DNA of 64,000 bases, from positions 47,506,714 to 47,570,713 of the forward strand of contig CM049320.1 in assembly GCA_026874595.1 (NCBI GenBank), read 5' to 3'. This DNA is from Sipunculus nudus (lineage: Eukaryota > Annelida > Sipuncula > Golfingiida > Sipunculidae). Positions 24,683 to 37,405 of the stretch are shown in pieces. Numbering within the stretch: position 1 is the first letter of the stretch; every line of letters begins with the position of its first letter. The position numbers and the translations under genes were made by a program. The notes under the pieces were generated by a model that was given only the letters and a program-made list of their open reading frames with translations, had not been told where the DNA came from and did no database searches.

Positions 24683-24793
24683 GTATCGTGAATCGCCTCG
24701 ACCACCTCATTTTTTTTATTTATTTGTCATGTTTGTAGGTATCGTGAATCGCCTTGACCACCTCGTTTTTATATTTATTTGTCCTGTTTGTAG
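24683..24793 (+). repeat. Two tandem decoy copies of the NSUN5 last-exon acceptor
   Basis: TAG|GTATCGTGAATCGCC occurs three times: at 24683 (preceded by TTTTTAG), 24739 and 24794. Only the third is followed by the conserved coding sequence. The spacings are 56 and 55 bp. From the first copy the frame reaches TAG within the second copy; from the second it is shifted and reaches TGA inside the true exon. The T-rich filler between copies supplies a polypyrimidine tract each time. Confidence 0.9.
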
Positions 24794-25761
24794 GTATCGT
24801 GAATCGCCTCGATCACCTCGTGGATGAGCCAGAGTCAGAGAAGAGAATAAAAACCCTTGCTAATTTTCAAGCAAAAATTTTGAAACATGCTCTGTCTTTC
24901 AAAAATGTGAAGCGTGTTACATATTCCACATGCTCTATACATGCAGCAGAAAATGAGCAAGTTGTCATGGATGTCCTCGAGCAAGTCCAGGATACTTTTG
25001 GTCTTATGAATATTAATGAGAAATTTACTAACAGGGGCTTGAGTGATTATCTTGTGGGTCCATGCTGTCTTAGGTTCTCACCAAAAAGTGACTTGACTAA
25101 TGGCTTTTTTTTGGCAGTGTTTGTAAAACTGACAGAGGCAAACACGGACACCTTGTCCTACAAGGAACTTTATGCTGAACAGTCAGGGCCTACACAACAT
25201 AAACCCCATACAGAGGTACGTCTGCTGGCAGAAGATACAAAAGGTGAAGATTTGCTTGGTGTTAGCAATGCAGTTAGCTGGGGAAAGCAGTTGAAATCTT
25301 CAACATTTGGTTGTAAAAGCCATAAAAAGAAAAAATACTCAAAGAGTGTGGAAACTATAAAGAAATGTGAGAGAGCTAAAGTGGATGAGACACATGATGA
25401 GGAGGTCTGTCACATGGTCCGTGTTCATGATTTTCATGATGTCACAAAGGACATGAAGGAAGAGACAAAAACTGTGACAGAAAAAGATAAGAAGACAACA
25501 AGAATGTTCTTGTGTAAAAGTGAAGATCACTCCAAACCATACAATGAAAATGAAAGTGGTGCAGATAAAAATGGTGTTTGTACTGAAAATAAGGCCCATG
25601 TGGGGAATACCAGTAAAAGGTCACAGTATTTGGGTGAAGAGGAGTGTGCGCCTATTGAAAAGAAAAAGGTTCTCACACAAAGTGTGCTCGTGGGGCTCAA
25701 GGCCAGGAAAAAGAAAAGAAAACAAAGGAAAAAAAGTTCTATACCAGTCACTCTTATGTAG
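24794..25761 (+). CDS. NSUN5: NSUN5 last exon: catalytic motif VI and long lysine-rich tail (residues 284-604)
   Basis: It encodes IVNRLDHLVDEPESEKRIK, then KRVTYSTCSIHAAENEQVV. Cys-329 in TCS is the motif VI nucleophile that attacks cytosine C6. The fold ends near GFFLAVFVKL (residue 395). About 209 further residues follow, rich in Lys, Glu and Thr, ending with GLKARKKKRKQRKK before the last eight residues. Vertebrate NSUN5 tails are much shorter but also end basic (KRKKR), so this is probably a nucleolar-localisation or RNA-binding extension. The stop is TAG at 25759-25761. The third acceptor, TTTGTAG|GT, is used because only it keeps the frame. Confidence 0.93.
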
Positions 25762-25780
25762 AATTGCTTTGTTTCAGTGA

Positions 25781-25786
25781 AATAAA
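25781..25786 (+). promoter_or_regulatory. NSUN5 polyadenylation signal
   Basis: AATAAA lies 20 bases after the NSUN5 stop codon, which gives a very short 3' UTR. Another signal further on is possible, but the C-rich minisatellite begins about 300 bp downstream. Confidence 0.7.
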
Positions 25787-26079
25787 AAATGTTGAATCAC
25801 ATCACATCTTGAAAAATTTAACTGTTGCCTGAAGTAAGTCTTTCATTCACAGCTTCAGCAGCTTATTGTAGTGCTTTCAGATACAGATTAGATTGTAAAT
25901 GATTTCTGAATTCAGTCTGCCAATCACAGCGAATTTGGGACCCACACAAACTAAAAGGCAACCACAGTATATACACCTGTATACACAATGCATGTCCTAC
26001 ATATTAATGGAAACACACACCCATATGCTTGTATAGTGGCTAATGCTGTAGTCTCATATAAGACTAAACACAGTATATC

Positions 26080-29000
26080 CCCCTTTCATAAACATGTAGG
26101 TGTATTCCCTGGCATAAACATGTAGGTGTATCCCCCCCACATAAACCTGTAGGTGTATCCCCCCATATAAACGTAGGTGTATCCCCCCACATAAACATTA
26201 AGGTGTATCCTCAACTTAAACATGTAGTTGTATCCCCCTACATAAACATGTAGGTGTATCCCCCCATAAAACATGTAGGTGTGTCCCTCAACATAAACAT
26301 TCAGGTGTTTCCCCTACATAATCATACAGGTGTATCCCCCCCCCCTACATAAGCATTGTGGAGTTTCCCCCTCTATTAACATGGTGGTGAATCCCCCTAC
26401 ATAAACATGTAGGTGTATCTCCAAACATTAACATGTAGGTGTATCACCCTTCATAAACATGTAGGTGTATCCCCCTACTTAAAGATGTAGGTCAATCCCC
26501 CAACATTAATATGTATGTGTTTCCACCACACAAACATATAGGTGTATCCCCCCACGTAAATGTGTGTCCTAAACATAAACATGTAGCTGTATCTCCCCAT
26601 ATACACATGTAGGTGTTTCCCTCTAATTAAACATAGGTTTATCCCCCCACATAAACATGTAGGTGTATCCCCCCACATAAACATGCAGGTGTATCCCCCC
26701 CCCCAACATAAACATGTAGATGTTTCCCTCACATAGACATGTATGTGTATCCCCCCACATAAACATGTAGGTGTATCCTCCACGTAAATGTGTGTCCCCA
26801 ACATAAACATGTAGCTGTATCTCCCCATATACACATGTAGGTGTTTCCCCTACATAAACATGGGTTTATCCCCCCCCACCCCACATAAACATGTAAGGGT
26901 ACCCCCCCCCCACATATACATGTAGGTGTATCCCCCTCCATAAATATGTGTCCCAAACATAAACATGTAGCTGTATCTCCCCAAAAACACATGTAGGCAT
27001 GTCCCCCACATAAACATGTAGGCGTATCCCCCACATAAACATGTAGGCGTGTCCCCCACATAAACGTGTAGGCGTATCCCCCACATAAACATGTAGGCGT
27101 GTCCCCCATATAAACGTGTAGGTGTATCTCCCCACATAAACATGTAAGTGTACCCCCAAAATTAACTTGTAGGTGTATCCCCCACATTAAATGTGAGTGT
27201 ACCCCCCACATTAAAATGTAAGTGTACCCCCCAATAAAGATGTAGGTGGATCCCCCTAAATGCACACGTTGGTGTGCCCCCCCCCCCCACCTCCCCCGCC
27301 AACATTAACGTGTAGATGTATCCACCCACATAAACATGTAGATCAATCCCCCAACATTAACAAGTCGGTGTATCACCCTTCATGAACGTGGGTGTATCCC
27401 CCCAGATAAACATGTAGGTGCATCCCACAACATATACATGTAGGTGTATCCCCTGGCATAAACATGAAGTGTATCCCCCACATAAACATGTAGGTGTATC
27501 CCCCCACATAAACATGTCGTATCCCCCCCCCCCAAATAAACATACAGGTGTAACCCCCGACATAAACATGTAAGTTTATCCCCCGACCTAAACATGCAGG
27601 TGTATCCCCCAACAAAAATATGAAGGTGTATCCCCCACATTACTATGTAAGTGTACCCCCAAAATTAACTTGTAGGTGTATCCCCCACATTAAATGTAAG
27701 TGTATCCCCCACATTAAAATGTTAGTGTACCCCCCCCCCCCCCATAAACATGTAGGTGGATCCGGCCCCCTAAATGCACACATTGGTGTGCCCCCCCCCC
27801 CCCCACATTAACATGTAGATATGTATCCACCCACATAAACATGTAGGTCACTCCCCCAACATTAACAAGTAGGTGTATCACCCTTCATAAACGTAGGTGT
27901 ATCCCCCCAGATAAACATGTAGGTGCATCCCACGACATATACATGTAGGTCCCCTGGCATAAACATGAAGTGTATCCCCCACATAAACATGTAGGTGTAT
28001 CCCCCCATATAAACATGTCGTATCCCCCCCCCCAAATAAACATATAGATGTAACCTCCGACATAAACGTGTAGGCGTATCCCCCACATAAACATGTAGGC
28101 GTGTCCCCCATATGAACGTGTAGGTGTATCTCCCCACATAAACATGTAAGTGTACCCCCAAAATTAACTTGTAGGTGTATCCCCCACATTAAATGTGAGT
28201 GTACCCCCCACATTAAAATATAAGCGTACCCCCCAATAAAGATGTAGGTGGATCCCCCTAAATGCACATGTTGGTGTGCCCCCCCCCCCCCCACCTCCCC
28301 CGCCCACATTAACGTGTAGATGTATCCACCCACATAAACATGTAGATCAATCCCCCAACATTAACAAGTCGGTGTATCACCCTTCATGAACGTGGGTGTA
28401 TTCCCCCAGATAAACATGTAGGTGCATCCCACAACATATACATGTAGGTGTATCCCCTGGCATAAACATGAAGTGTATCCCCCACATAAACATGTAGGTG
28501 TATCCCCCCACATAAACATGTCGTATCCCCCCCCCCTCCCCCAAATAAACATACAGGTGTAACCCCCGACATAAACATGTAAGTTAATCCCCCGACCTAA
28601 ACATGCAGGTGTATCCCCCAACAAAAATATGAAGGTGTATCCCCCACATTACTATGTAAGTGTACCCCCAAAATTAACTTGTAGGTGTATCCCCCACATT
28701 AAATGTAAGTGTATCCCCCACATTAAAATGTAAGTGTACTCCCCCCCCCCCCCCATAAACATGTAGGTGGATCCGGCCCCCTAAATGCACACATTGGTGT
28801 GCCCCCCCCCCCCCCCACATTAACATGTAGATATGTATCCACCCACATAAACATGTAGGTCACTCCCCCAACATTAACAAGTCGGTGTATCACCCTTCAT
28901 AAACGTAGGTGTATCCCCCCAGATAAACATGTAGGTGCATCCCACGACATATACATGTAGGTCCCCTGGCATAAACATGAAGTGTATCCCCCACATAAAC

Positions 29001-29650
29001 ATGTAGGTGTATCCCCCCACATAAACATGTCGTATCCCCCCCCCCCCCAAATAAACATATAGATGTAACCTCCGACATAAACATGTAGATGTATCCCTCC
29101 ACATACACATGTAGGCGTATCCCCCACATAAACATGTAGGCGTATCCCCCACATAAACATGTAGGTGGATCCCCCTATATGCACACGTTGGTGTACCCCC
29201 CCCCCCCTTCTCCACATTAACGTGTAGATGTATCTACCCACATAAACATGTAGGTCAATCCCTCAACATTAACAAGTCGGTGTATCACCCTTCATAAACG
29301 TGGGTGTATTCCCCCAGATAAACATGTAGGTGCATCCCACGACATATACATGTAGGTGTATCCCCTGGCATAAACATGAAGTGTAGCCCTATCCCTCTCC
29401 CCTTCATAAACATGTGGATGTATCCGTCCCTACTTAAAAGTGTGGCTGTGTACCCCCACATATACGTGCATGTGTATCTCCCCTACTTAAACATATATAG
29501 CCGTATTCCCCCCCCCCCCATAAACATGTGGGTGTATCTCTCCCCCCCCCCCCCCCCACACACATATCACGTGGTGTATCCTCCCCTACTTAAAGTGTGG
29601 CTGTATCCCTCACACAAACTTGCAGGTGTCCCCCTATTTAAACGTGTTGT
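26080..29650. repeat. 3.6-kb C-rich minisatellite, CATAAACATGTAGGTGTATC units
   Basis: More than 100 degenerate units of about 24-27 bp (ACATAAACATGTAGGTGTAT plus five to six C). Blocks are duplicated at a higher order of about 1.0 kb: 27301-27800 recurs at about 28310-28810 and, in part, at 29210-29390. Runs of 8-17 C occur repeatedly (27282, 27730, 27790, 28279, 28740, 28801, 29034, 29540). Long minus-strand frames across it (up to 178 codons) are by-products of the repeat. Confidence 0.93.
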
Positions 29651-29654
29651 CAAA

Positions 29655-31700
29655 TATGTTTATAGCTTCACTGACTATAAGTCATCCGAACTATAGTCGA
29701 GGTCCATTGTCTGTCTCTCTGTAGACTGGCACGTTTTGAAACCATTAAACCTTCATTAAAAAAACAGGTTGAATCCAACCAATTTAATCGGTCAAACCAT
29801 GTCCAAACAATTTTTTAGCGAACCTGTGAGCTTATGCGATGGTGTGGCGGCGTCCGTCGTCCGTCGTCTGTACGTTAACCCATACTATCTTGAAAACGGC
29901 ATCACGAAGTTTTATGCAAAAAATTAGTCATCTAAAAAACTCTATCGGATTTTGCTTATTTTTTGACTAACTGCATTTTCTTAGATTTTATTGAGAAAAA
30001 GCTATAAAAGCTTTAAAAATCTTCTTCTCAAAAACTGTTTAGCCAAATTGTCCAATATTTCACAGAAATGATCCCTGAGACAATCTTTCTCAAGTTTGTT
30101 CGAATAGTTTAAGTTCGGTGATTTTTGGCCGAGTTACAGGAAGTTTAACTTAGTCATCTGTCCAAAAAAGCATAGTAAAATTACAATCTCAGAAACAGCT
30201 GGAGCTATCATCACCAAATTTTATGCAAATGTTGGTCACATGATTTATATCTGAAATTGAGGTATAGGTGGCGCCACCTGCATTGGCCTTTTTGTACGGG
30301 GGGCATCAGTGCCGGTATCATACTGACAGCTACAAAAAAACTTTTTCTCTGAAACCATACCGCCAAATTGTTTAATATCGCCCAGAAATGATCCTAGGGT
30401 AGTGCTTTCTGAAGTTTGTTCAAATGGTCTCAGTTCAGTGACTTTTGGCTGAGTTATGGGAAGCTGAATTAAGTCATATGCCATAACATCCCATTTTAGC
30501 TAAGTGGCTACAAAGATCTTCTTCTCAAAAACCACTGGGCCAAATTCTTAAATCTCACACATTAATTATCCTTAGGTGTTGATAATTCAAGTTTGTTCAA
30601 ATGGTTTTGGTTCGTTGATTTTTGGCTGAGTTATAAGAAGCTTAACTTAGCCATTTTGCTTTATTTTCCCATACGAGTTATAAACCTGTAAAACGTTTTT
30701 TGACGGAGGCCACTGAAGCAAATTTGTTTAATATTTTACAAGAATAATCCCCTGAATAATTCTTATAATAATTGTCTTTTATGGTTCCAAAGAATGAATT
30801 TTGGCTGAATTATAAAGACTGAATTGAGTCATTTTACCATATATGTAAGCTGTGTGAAGCAGATACATCTAGCCTGGAACCTGTTTATCAGCATCCATTA
30901 CATCATGCCTCTAGAAATTTAGATTTCAGGTTATCTATGGTTAATATTGACAAGAATGTTTTTTTAAATCTTTTAAAAAATGTAGATTAATGATTTTAGA
31001 TATTCCTCATGCCAGGCAATGTTTACAATCAAAGGTATACAGCCCTCTGTGGGTATATAAAGACAGCTGTACATGGATTATAAATAAAAGGTATCCATAC
31101 TTAACTTAATTCAAGATTTTGCCATCAGTGAGATGTGTCTTTATTATAATTTTGCATTCGATATGAATCTGTGGTAATTTTTAGCGAACCTGTGAGCTAA
31201 TGTGATGGTGTGGCGGCGTCCGTCATCTGTACGTTAACCCATACTATTTCGAAAACGACTGGAGCAAGCATCATGAAATTAAATTTAATGCAAAAAATTA
31301 GCCATCTGAAAAACTGCATTTTCTTAGATTTTATAGAGAAAAAGGTAAAAAACCTTTAAAAATCTTCTCCTCCACTACAGTCTAGCCAAATTGTTCAATA
31401 TTTCACAGAAATAATCTTTTATACCATCTCTCTCAAGTTTGTTCAAATGGTTTACATTTGATGAGTTTTAGCGGAGTCACACGAATTTGAACTTAGTCAT
31501 TTGGCCAAGTAAACACACTGACATAGTAATCTCAGAAATGACAGAAGCTAGCATTACCAAGTATTGTGTAAATGTTGGTCACATGACTCATATTTGAAGT
31601 TGCAGATTTCGTGGTGCCACCTACATTAACCTGTATTTATGGGCAAAACCTCATAATTTTAGCCTCTTTCAGCTTAAAATGTTTATGATGAAACTGTCAA
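29655..31700 (+). mobile_element. Dispersed repeats of the TTTTAGCGAACCTGTGAGC family
   Basis: A fragment of the AGCTCAGCTGA family comes first (29660-29760). Then TTTTAGCGAACCTGTGAGCT with GTGTGGCGGCGTCCGTCGTC starts at about 29813, and a second copy starts at about 31181. The interiors share CTTCTCAAAAACTGTTTAGC-like blocks, AATATTTCACAGAAATGATC and AGTTTGTTCAAATGGTTT at a spacing of about 190 bp. No transposase-like frame was seen. Confidence 0.6.
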
Positions 31701-32190
31701 GTTGAAACGTTCAGTGTTTCAGAAGAGTTATCCTAGGATATGGTTCTTTTAATCATACAAGAAAAGATTGAGTTTGTTGCTTTTTGGTTGAGTCGTGAAA
31801 AGCTTAAGTTGTTCTTATGGCCATTATTATGTCTATTTCAAACCGAGGACTGCTATAGTGTTCTTCTACAAACATGTTGTTTCAATTATAACTTCTGTAA
31901 CATTGCACAAAACTTATTCTTAGGTGGCCTTTCTTCAAGTTTACTTGAATGATCATTGGCAGAATTATTGGACCTTTAACAATGAAAGGACTGCATCTTT
32001 TATTATTCTAGATATTTTGATAAAAAGTTTATGAATATGTCAGCTTGAAAAAAAGCGCATTTTAGCCAAATTCTTTCAGTATGTGTAAACAGATTTACCA
32101 ACAGGCCAAGATTGTTTGTGTATCTTTAAATAGGTTTCAGATTTGCAACAGATCAAGAGTTCATTCAGTGCAGCCAGATATAGGTCAAGA
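31701..32190. other. Degenerate tail of the preceding repeat family
   Basis: TTGAGTTTGTTGCTTTTTGG and similar phrases are diverged copies of the interior blocks to the left. The 70-codon frame here is not a gene. Confidence 0.35.
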
Positions 32191-32192
32191 GT

Positions 32193-34489
32193 TCAGACCT
32201 GCCAACATCTGAAAGCTAAAAACCTTACTCAATGCGAGCGCCAAAAGCACAAGCCATAGACGGTTGGGGTCCAGGGGTCCGCCATAGGGCCCCTGGTAGG
32301 GTCCAGGGGCAAAGCCCCTGGCGGGGGACAGGGGGCATAGCCCCCTGAAGCCCCTGCATTTCCAGGATTCGAATGGCCCCAAATCAGCTGTTTTTTGGCA
32401 TATATTTTAACAAAAGTTGATAGCATTACAAGGTTTGAATTACTTCTGGAAATTGATTAGCAGGATGTGCTAACTAGTTTCCAAATTGACTAGCAACGGC
32501 TAAAATAAAATAGTTTTCAAAAGTCTGTTTCATGTGTTTTCTTTTGACTGCCATAATGATCTGTTTCATCCTCGTGTTCACCTGTGTGTTTTTTTTTTTG
32601 TTTTTTTTTTTTGCAAAGAAAATTTCTATTAGTTATTTTTCGAAGGAGAATTAGTAATGAGGAGAAGACAACTAAAGGGCCTCATTTTCAACAAAGTAAA
32701 GAAACAGTTAAAACAGCATTTTTTTAAAATATGAGAATTTGGTCTACTTTTTACAACGTGTATTCTGCAGAAGTGTCAGGTCTATTGGTGTAATAAAAGA
32801 AAGAGATTTTTCTCACTAGAAAAGAAGTAAAACAAATTGATAAATAAATTGAACAAGAGGTCTAGAAAAGGCTTAGAAAACCACCATGAATAAATAAAGA
32901 CTTTTTAAATAAATAAGACGCAACGAAATAAATACAATAAAATTGCAAGTCAATTCCTTAAACCTTGTCATGGGCCTCAATTGATAATACTATGCTACTT
33001 TAGTACAATTATTATAAATATTATTATAAATATACAGCTGCAGTAATTAACATATGGGTAACCTCTGATAACTTAAGACAAACGTGTTTACATGGAATTC
33101 ACTGATTATAACATTATTATCATATTTCTTTGAAAATGTTTGCATTTTCTTCCGAAAATTAAAGGAATGTGCTGTCAACGGAAGATCTCTTTACAACACG
33201 GTGTGCGGTTGACATCGATGCTAAACCCTACAACATTGCGTCACTACTTTATTAAAAACATGATAAGTTCACCCGACAGGTCTATTCATATGGCTAATGT
33301 TTTTACAATATTTGTATAATATAATGGACAACCTTCCAAAATACAGTTCGTATCATAGGCCAAAATACGCTTTTATTTGTTAACAAGCGCCCGGGACCTC
33401 CATCTCACGTGCGGATCTCGGTATTTTACCACGAGCGGGCGGGCCTATGAATGGGTATAATCGTTTCACGACGACGAAATGCCCTACAAAATGGACCAAA
33501 TTTCAGGATAAAGGGGCAAAAGAACAAATTATTAATTTTATTTTTCACCGCATTTTCAGACGAAATCCGTAATCAGCAATTTGACAGACTTTATTATTAC
33601 TGACAATGTAAAAATATTGACATCGCCGGCACTCTGGTATTATCTTATGATTTGGCAACAGATCATTTAAAGTACATACGGTCCGTTTAATGAACGCAGA
33701 TAATTTGTTTGTTAAGTTTAAAACAAATATTTTGCTCTTTGATACATTTTGATGATAGGTATCACGTCCAGCCCACCGAAATGGGAACTTTCTTCCGTGC
33801 AAAAAACTACGGTCAGACAGTCACAAGGCGGGTCAGAGGTCAGACGATGTCTATGCAAATAAAATCGAGGTCAACCAATGGATGACGTCGATCTAATGTT
33901 ATCCAATGGGTGTGTGGGTCAAGTGTCATTAGTGTCACCAGGATTAGCTTTGCGGGAAACCTTAGCAGCAAGCGCGTGCCAGTCAACCCGTTTATTCCTC
34001 GTTCAATGGAGCTCGCTCCCAGGATATTTAACCGAATGCCGCGGTCACGCACATGCGTTTATAATATGTGCACTTTTGTTCACGGCTGCATTTCACCAAG
34101 CAGGGCGTCCAAGAAATCGCTCTCATTATAGGTCGACACATGTATTTCAATAAATTCGCAGACACAGCGAAAGGAAATAGAAACTGGTTCGCAACGGGTC
34201 CGTTTTGCGTCGCATGCTCGTGCCACAGCTGAAAGGTACATTTTATTAGCACATGCACACACGAGGTTAACAGAATGCCGCTCAATAAGTAAAGGCTACA
34301 ACAGATCGAGTTTTAACCGCTCAGGATTAATGGGGTAATGGAATGAATGAATGACGAATGATCACATGAAGTTCGATCAGAATTTCTTTTCCCAGAATAT
34401 TCAAAAATCATACTTGTACGATTTTCTCCTGCCAAAAATCTAAAAAATCGGACTAAGTACGATTAAATCGGACTAGTTGGCAGGTCTGA
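32193..34489. mobile_element. 2.3-kb element with 14-bp inverted ends TCAGACCTGCCAAC
   Basis: TCAGACCTGCCAAC (32193-32206) is perfectly inverted at 34476-34489 (GTTGGCAGGTCTGA). The flanks left and right both continue a GAGTTCA...TCAGTGCAGC repeat, as expected if it inserted there with GAGTTCA duplicated, but the duplication is offset by a few bases at the right. 32260-32370 holds short GC-rich palindromic blocks (GGGGCAAAGCCCCTGG). The interior at 33140-34330 is GC-richer than its surroundings. No clear transposase frame, so it is probably non-autonomous or decayed. Confidence 0.55.
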
Positions 34490-34522
34490 AATTTGAGTTC
34501 AATCAGTGCAGCAAAGCACAAG

Positions 34523-34632
34523 GCATGTGATCACCTCATGGTTGACGTGAACACCTCATGGGCAGCATGTGATCACCTCATGGGCAGCATGTGATCACCT
34601 AAAGAGTATCATGTGATCACCTCATGGGTGTC
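34523..34632. repeat. Short tandem repeat, GCATGTGATCACCTCATGG
   Basis: About five units of roughly 25 bp with CATGTGATCACCTCATGGGC, inside a region where TCAAGAGTTCACTCAGTGCAG also recurs (32140-32190 and 34490-34890). Confidence 0.75.
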
Positions 34633-34889
34633 ATGCTCCTCAGGGCTGCTTGTGGAGCCAATCTGGGAGCTTATGAAATGGTGTGGCTACTATTTCGGAT
34701 TTGGCAACAGGCCAAAGGTCAGTCTGGATCTATTTATAGCTTTGACAGACTGCCAACTGTATCAGATTAGGCAACAGGTCAAGAGTTCACTCGGTGCAGC
34801 AAGGTACAGGTCAAAAGTTCACTCAGTCTAGCCAGGTGCAGGGCTACGTTCACTTAGTGCAGTAGCCTGAGCCAGCAACTTGTCACAGT

Positions 34890-35320
34890 TCACTCGGGGC
34901 AACTGCCTATATCACCTAAGCCTGGTCAGCCACGTGCATCAGACTCAGGGTAAGTTTGATGTATTGGCCTAATATTTTTACCTGTCTATGTGTCTTTGAT
35001 GGCTTTCTCGTTCACAAGACAGGTGTCACCACCTACAATGACTTTTGCACAGTGTATGTGCCTGCTTATTTCTACAGAGGAATTTGATATATCAGCCTGA
35101 AATTCGACATATTTATACATATCGAATAGCTTTGTCGTATACAAGACTGGTGGTGCCTTGTTTCTTATTCAAAATGTTTAGTACTTTCATTGTTAATATA
35201 CATGAAAAGTAATGGTCTAGCATTGAAGCATTATACCTGGTGTATATCCCAATGCACAGGTTCTCATTAGGCCTGTAGGCCTTGTTATTAATGTTATATA
35301 TTGTCTGTTAGAATAGCCTA
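34890..35320. other. Degenerate dispersed repeat, unassigned
   Basis: Two diverged copies around CAAGACAGGTGTCACCACCT and CAAGACTGGTGGTGCC resemble blocks at 45840-46170. Nothing coding. Confidence 0.35.
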
Positions 35321-35339
35321 TGGCTAAAGTTACAGTGTT

Positions 35340-37098
35340 GAAAAATTGGACAGTAAATAAAAATTTCAGGATTCATAGGAGAACTGCCAAGGACCCCCCT
35401 GGATTTCACAATAGAGGGTTCCAAGGAAAATGGATACAATTTGTACCCTGTCTGTCTGGGTGCTCAAAATCATGTTTCTGGTCCAAAGCTAGCAGAATAT
35501 TGGTCACCATGATCAAATTTCAGGTTTCCCAGGAGAATTGCCAAGAATACCCCTGAATGTCATGTTAAAAGAGTCAGGGCTAATGGATACATATTGTGCC
35601 TTGTCTGTCTGGGAGCGCAAAACCATTTTTCAGACCACAGGTCACACAATATAGGTCACCATAACCTAATTTCAGGTTTCCAAGGACATTTGACTAGGAC
35701 CTCCCTGAATTTTATGTTAAAAGACTCTAAGCCTAATGGATACAATTTGTGACCTCTCTGACCGTCTAGGTGCTTTTATGACATATTTTCTGATAGGTTG
35801 CAAAATATAGGTCATGGTGACCTAATTTCAGTTTTCCAAGGACACTGGCCAAGGATGTCTCAAAATGTTACATTAGAAGATTCTAGGCCTAATAGATACA
35901 ATGTGTGCCCTGAATGACTGTCTGGGTGCTTATATGACATCTTTCCCTAAAGGTCACAAAATATAGGTCATGGTGACCTAATTTCAGTTTTCCACAGACA
36001 TTTGCCAAGAATGTCTCAGAATTATACATTAGAAGATTCTAGGCCTAATAAAGAAAATAAGTGCCATGCCTGACTTTCTGGATGCTCAAAATCCTGTTTT
36101 AGGCCTGTAGGTCACAAAATGAAGGTCACCATGACCTAATTTCAGGTTACCAAGGTGATTTGCTTTTGACCTCCCAGGATGTTGCATTAGAAGATTTTAG
36201 GCCTAACAGATATGATCTGTGCCCCGTCTGACTGTCTGTTGCTAAAAAACCTTTTTTTCGGCCCAGATGTCATAAAATATAGGTCACAATGAACTAATTT
36301 TTAGGTTTCCAAGATGATTTGCCTAGAAACTCCCAGGATATTATGTTAGAAGATTCTAGGCCTCACATATACGATCTGTCCCCTACTGACATTAAGGGTG
36401 CCCAAAAGCATTTATTTTGGCCTGTAGGTCACAAAATATAGGCCATCATGATTTAATTTCAGGTTTCCAAGAAGATTTGCCTAGAACCTTCCCGAATGTC
36501 ATGTTGGAGGATTCTAGGCCTAATCGATTCAATTTGTGCCCCATCTGACTGTCTGTATCTACAACACCTTGTTTTTCGGCCCGTAGGTCATAAAATATAG
36601 GTCACCATGAACTTATTTCAGGTTTCCAAGGAGATTTGCCTAGAAACTCCCAGGATATTGTGTTAGAAGCTTCTAGGCCTCACAGATATGATTTGTGACA
36701 TTTTGTCCCCACCTGACATGCTCATATGACATCTTTTCGATATAGGTCACAGAATATAGGTCACAGTGACCTAGTTTCAGGTTTCAAAGGACATTTGCCT
36801 AGGATCTCCCAAAATGTCTGGTTAGAGGTTTCTAGGCCTAATGGATACAATTTGTGCCCCATCTGTCTGGGTGCTCAAAATCATGTTTTTGGCCCATAGG
36901 TCACAAAATATAGGTCACCATGACCTAATTTCATGTTTCCAAGGAGATTTGCCCAGGACCTTTCTGGGTGTACAGTTAAAAGTTTCTAGGTCTAACAGTT
37001 ATGATTTTTGCCCTATTAACAGATGGACGGCCGGACGGATGCCGGACAAAGGGTGATCGCTATAGCTCTGATGACTTACAGTCAGCTGAGCTAAAAAA
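35340..37098 (-). repeat. ~160-bp tandem units of a dispersed repeat ending in the AGCTCAGCTGA end (reverse)
   Basis: About ten units share ATAGGTCACCATGACCTAAT, TTCAGGTTTCCAAGGAGATT, GAAGATTCTAGGCCTAA and CTGTCTGGGTGCTCAAAATC. The right end, GACTTACAGTCAGCTGAGCT followed by AAAAA, is the reverse complement of the usual left end of the AGCTCAGCTGA family. A related unit is at 53990-54100. Confidence 0.7.
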
Positions 37099-37405
37099 TG
37101 GTATAACAAAAAATAGGATATAACTGAACAAATGTGTAAACTGCTGAATTGTCAACAGTGACCAATGAGCATGTTAATAGTATAGATCTTATATTCACAA
37201 ACTGCCAACATGCTTCAGTTTCAACATTAGGAATCATATGGTGAGATCACAAAATATTATTTGCAACAATATGTACAATCATATCAACCATCCATGGCCT
37301 ATATTACCTTTTCCTCTCAGACTATATCTCCATTTGATATTATTTTAGATTTTTTAACTTCAAGGTCAACTTCAGCTGAGCACAGTGACCCATGGGTCCC
37401 TTGTT
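37099..37405 (+). repeat. 3' part of an AGCTCAGCTGA-family copy
   Basis: CTGAATTGTCAACAGTGACC, CAATCATATCAACCATCCAT and the terminal CAGCTGAGCACAGTGACCCA plus TGGGTCCCTTGTT match 16850-17580 and 20240-21000. Confidence 0.6.

Noticed and set aside
26475-29241. Several minus-strand frames of 80-178 codons (HVYVGGYTYMF-type repeats)
   Set aside because: All are read-through of the C-rich minisatellite, overlapping in three frames.
32281-32350. Possible structured RNA (GGGGCAAAGCCCCTGG palindromes)
   Set aside because: Short nested palindromes inside a transposon-like element; nothing matches a known RNA family.
33878-34153. 91-codon frame in the 2.3-kb element, with competing frames on both strands
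   Set aside because: No transposase motif, and overlapping frames of similar quality on both strands.
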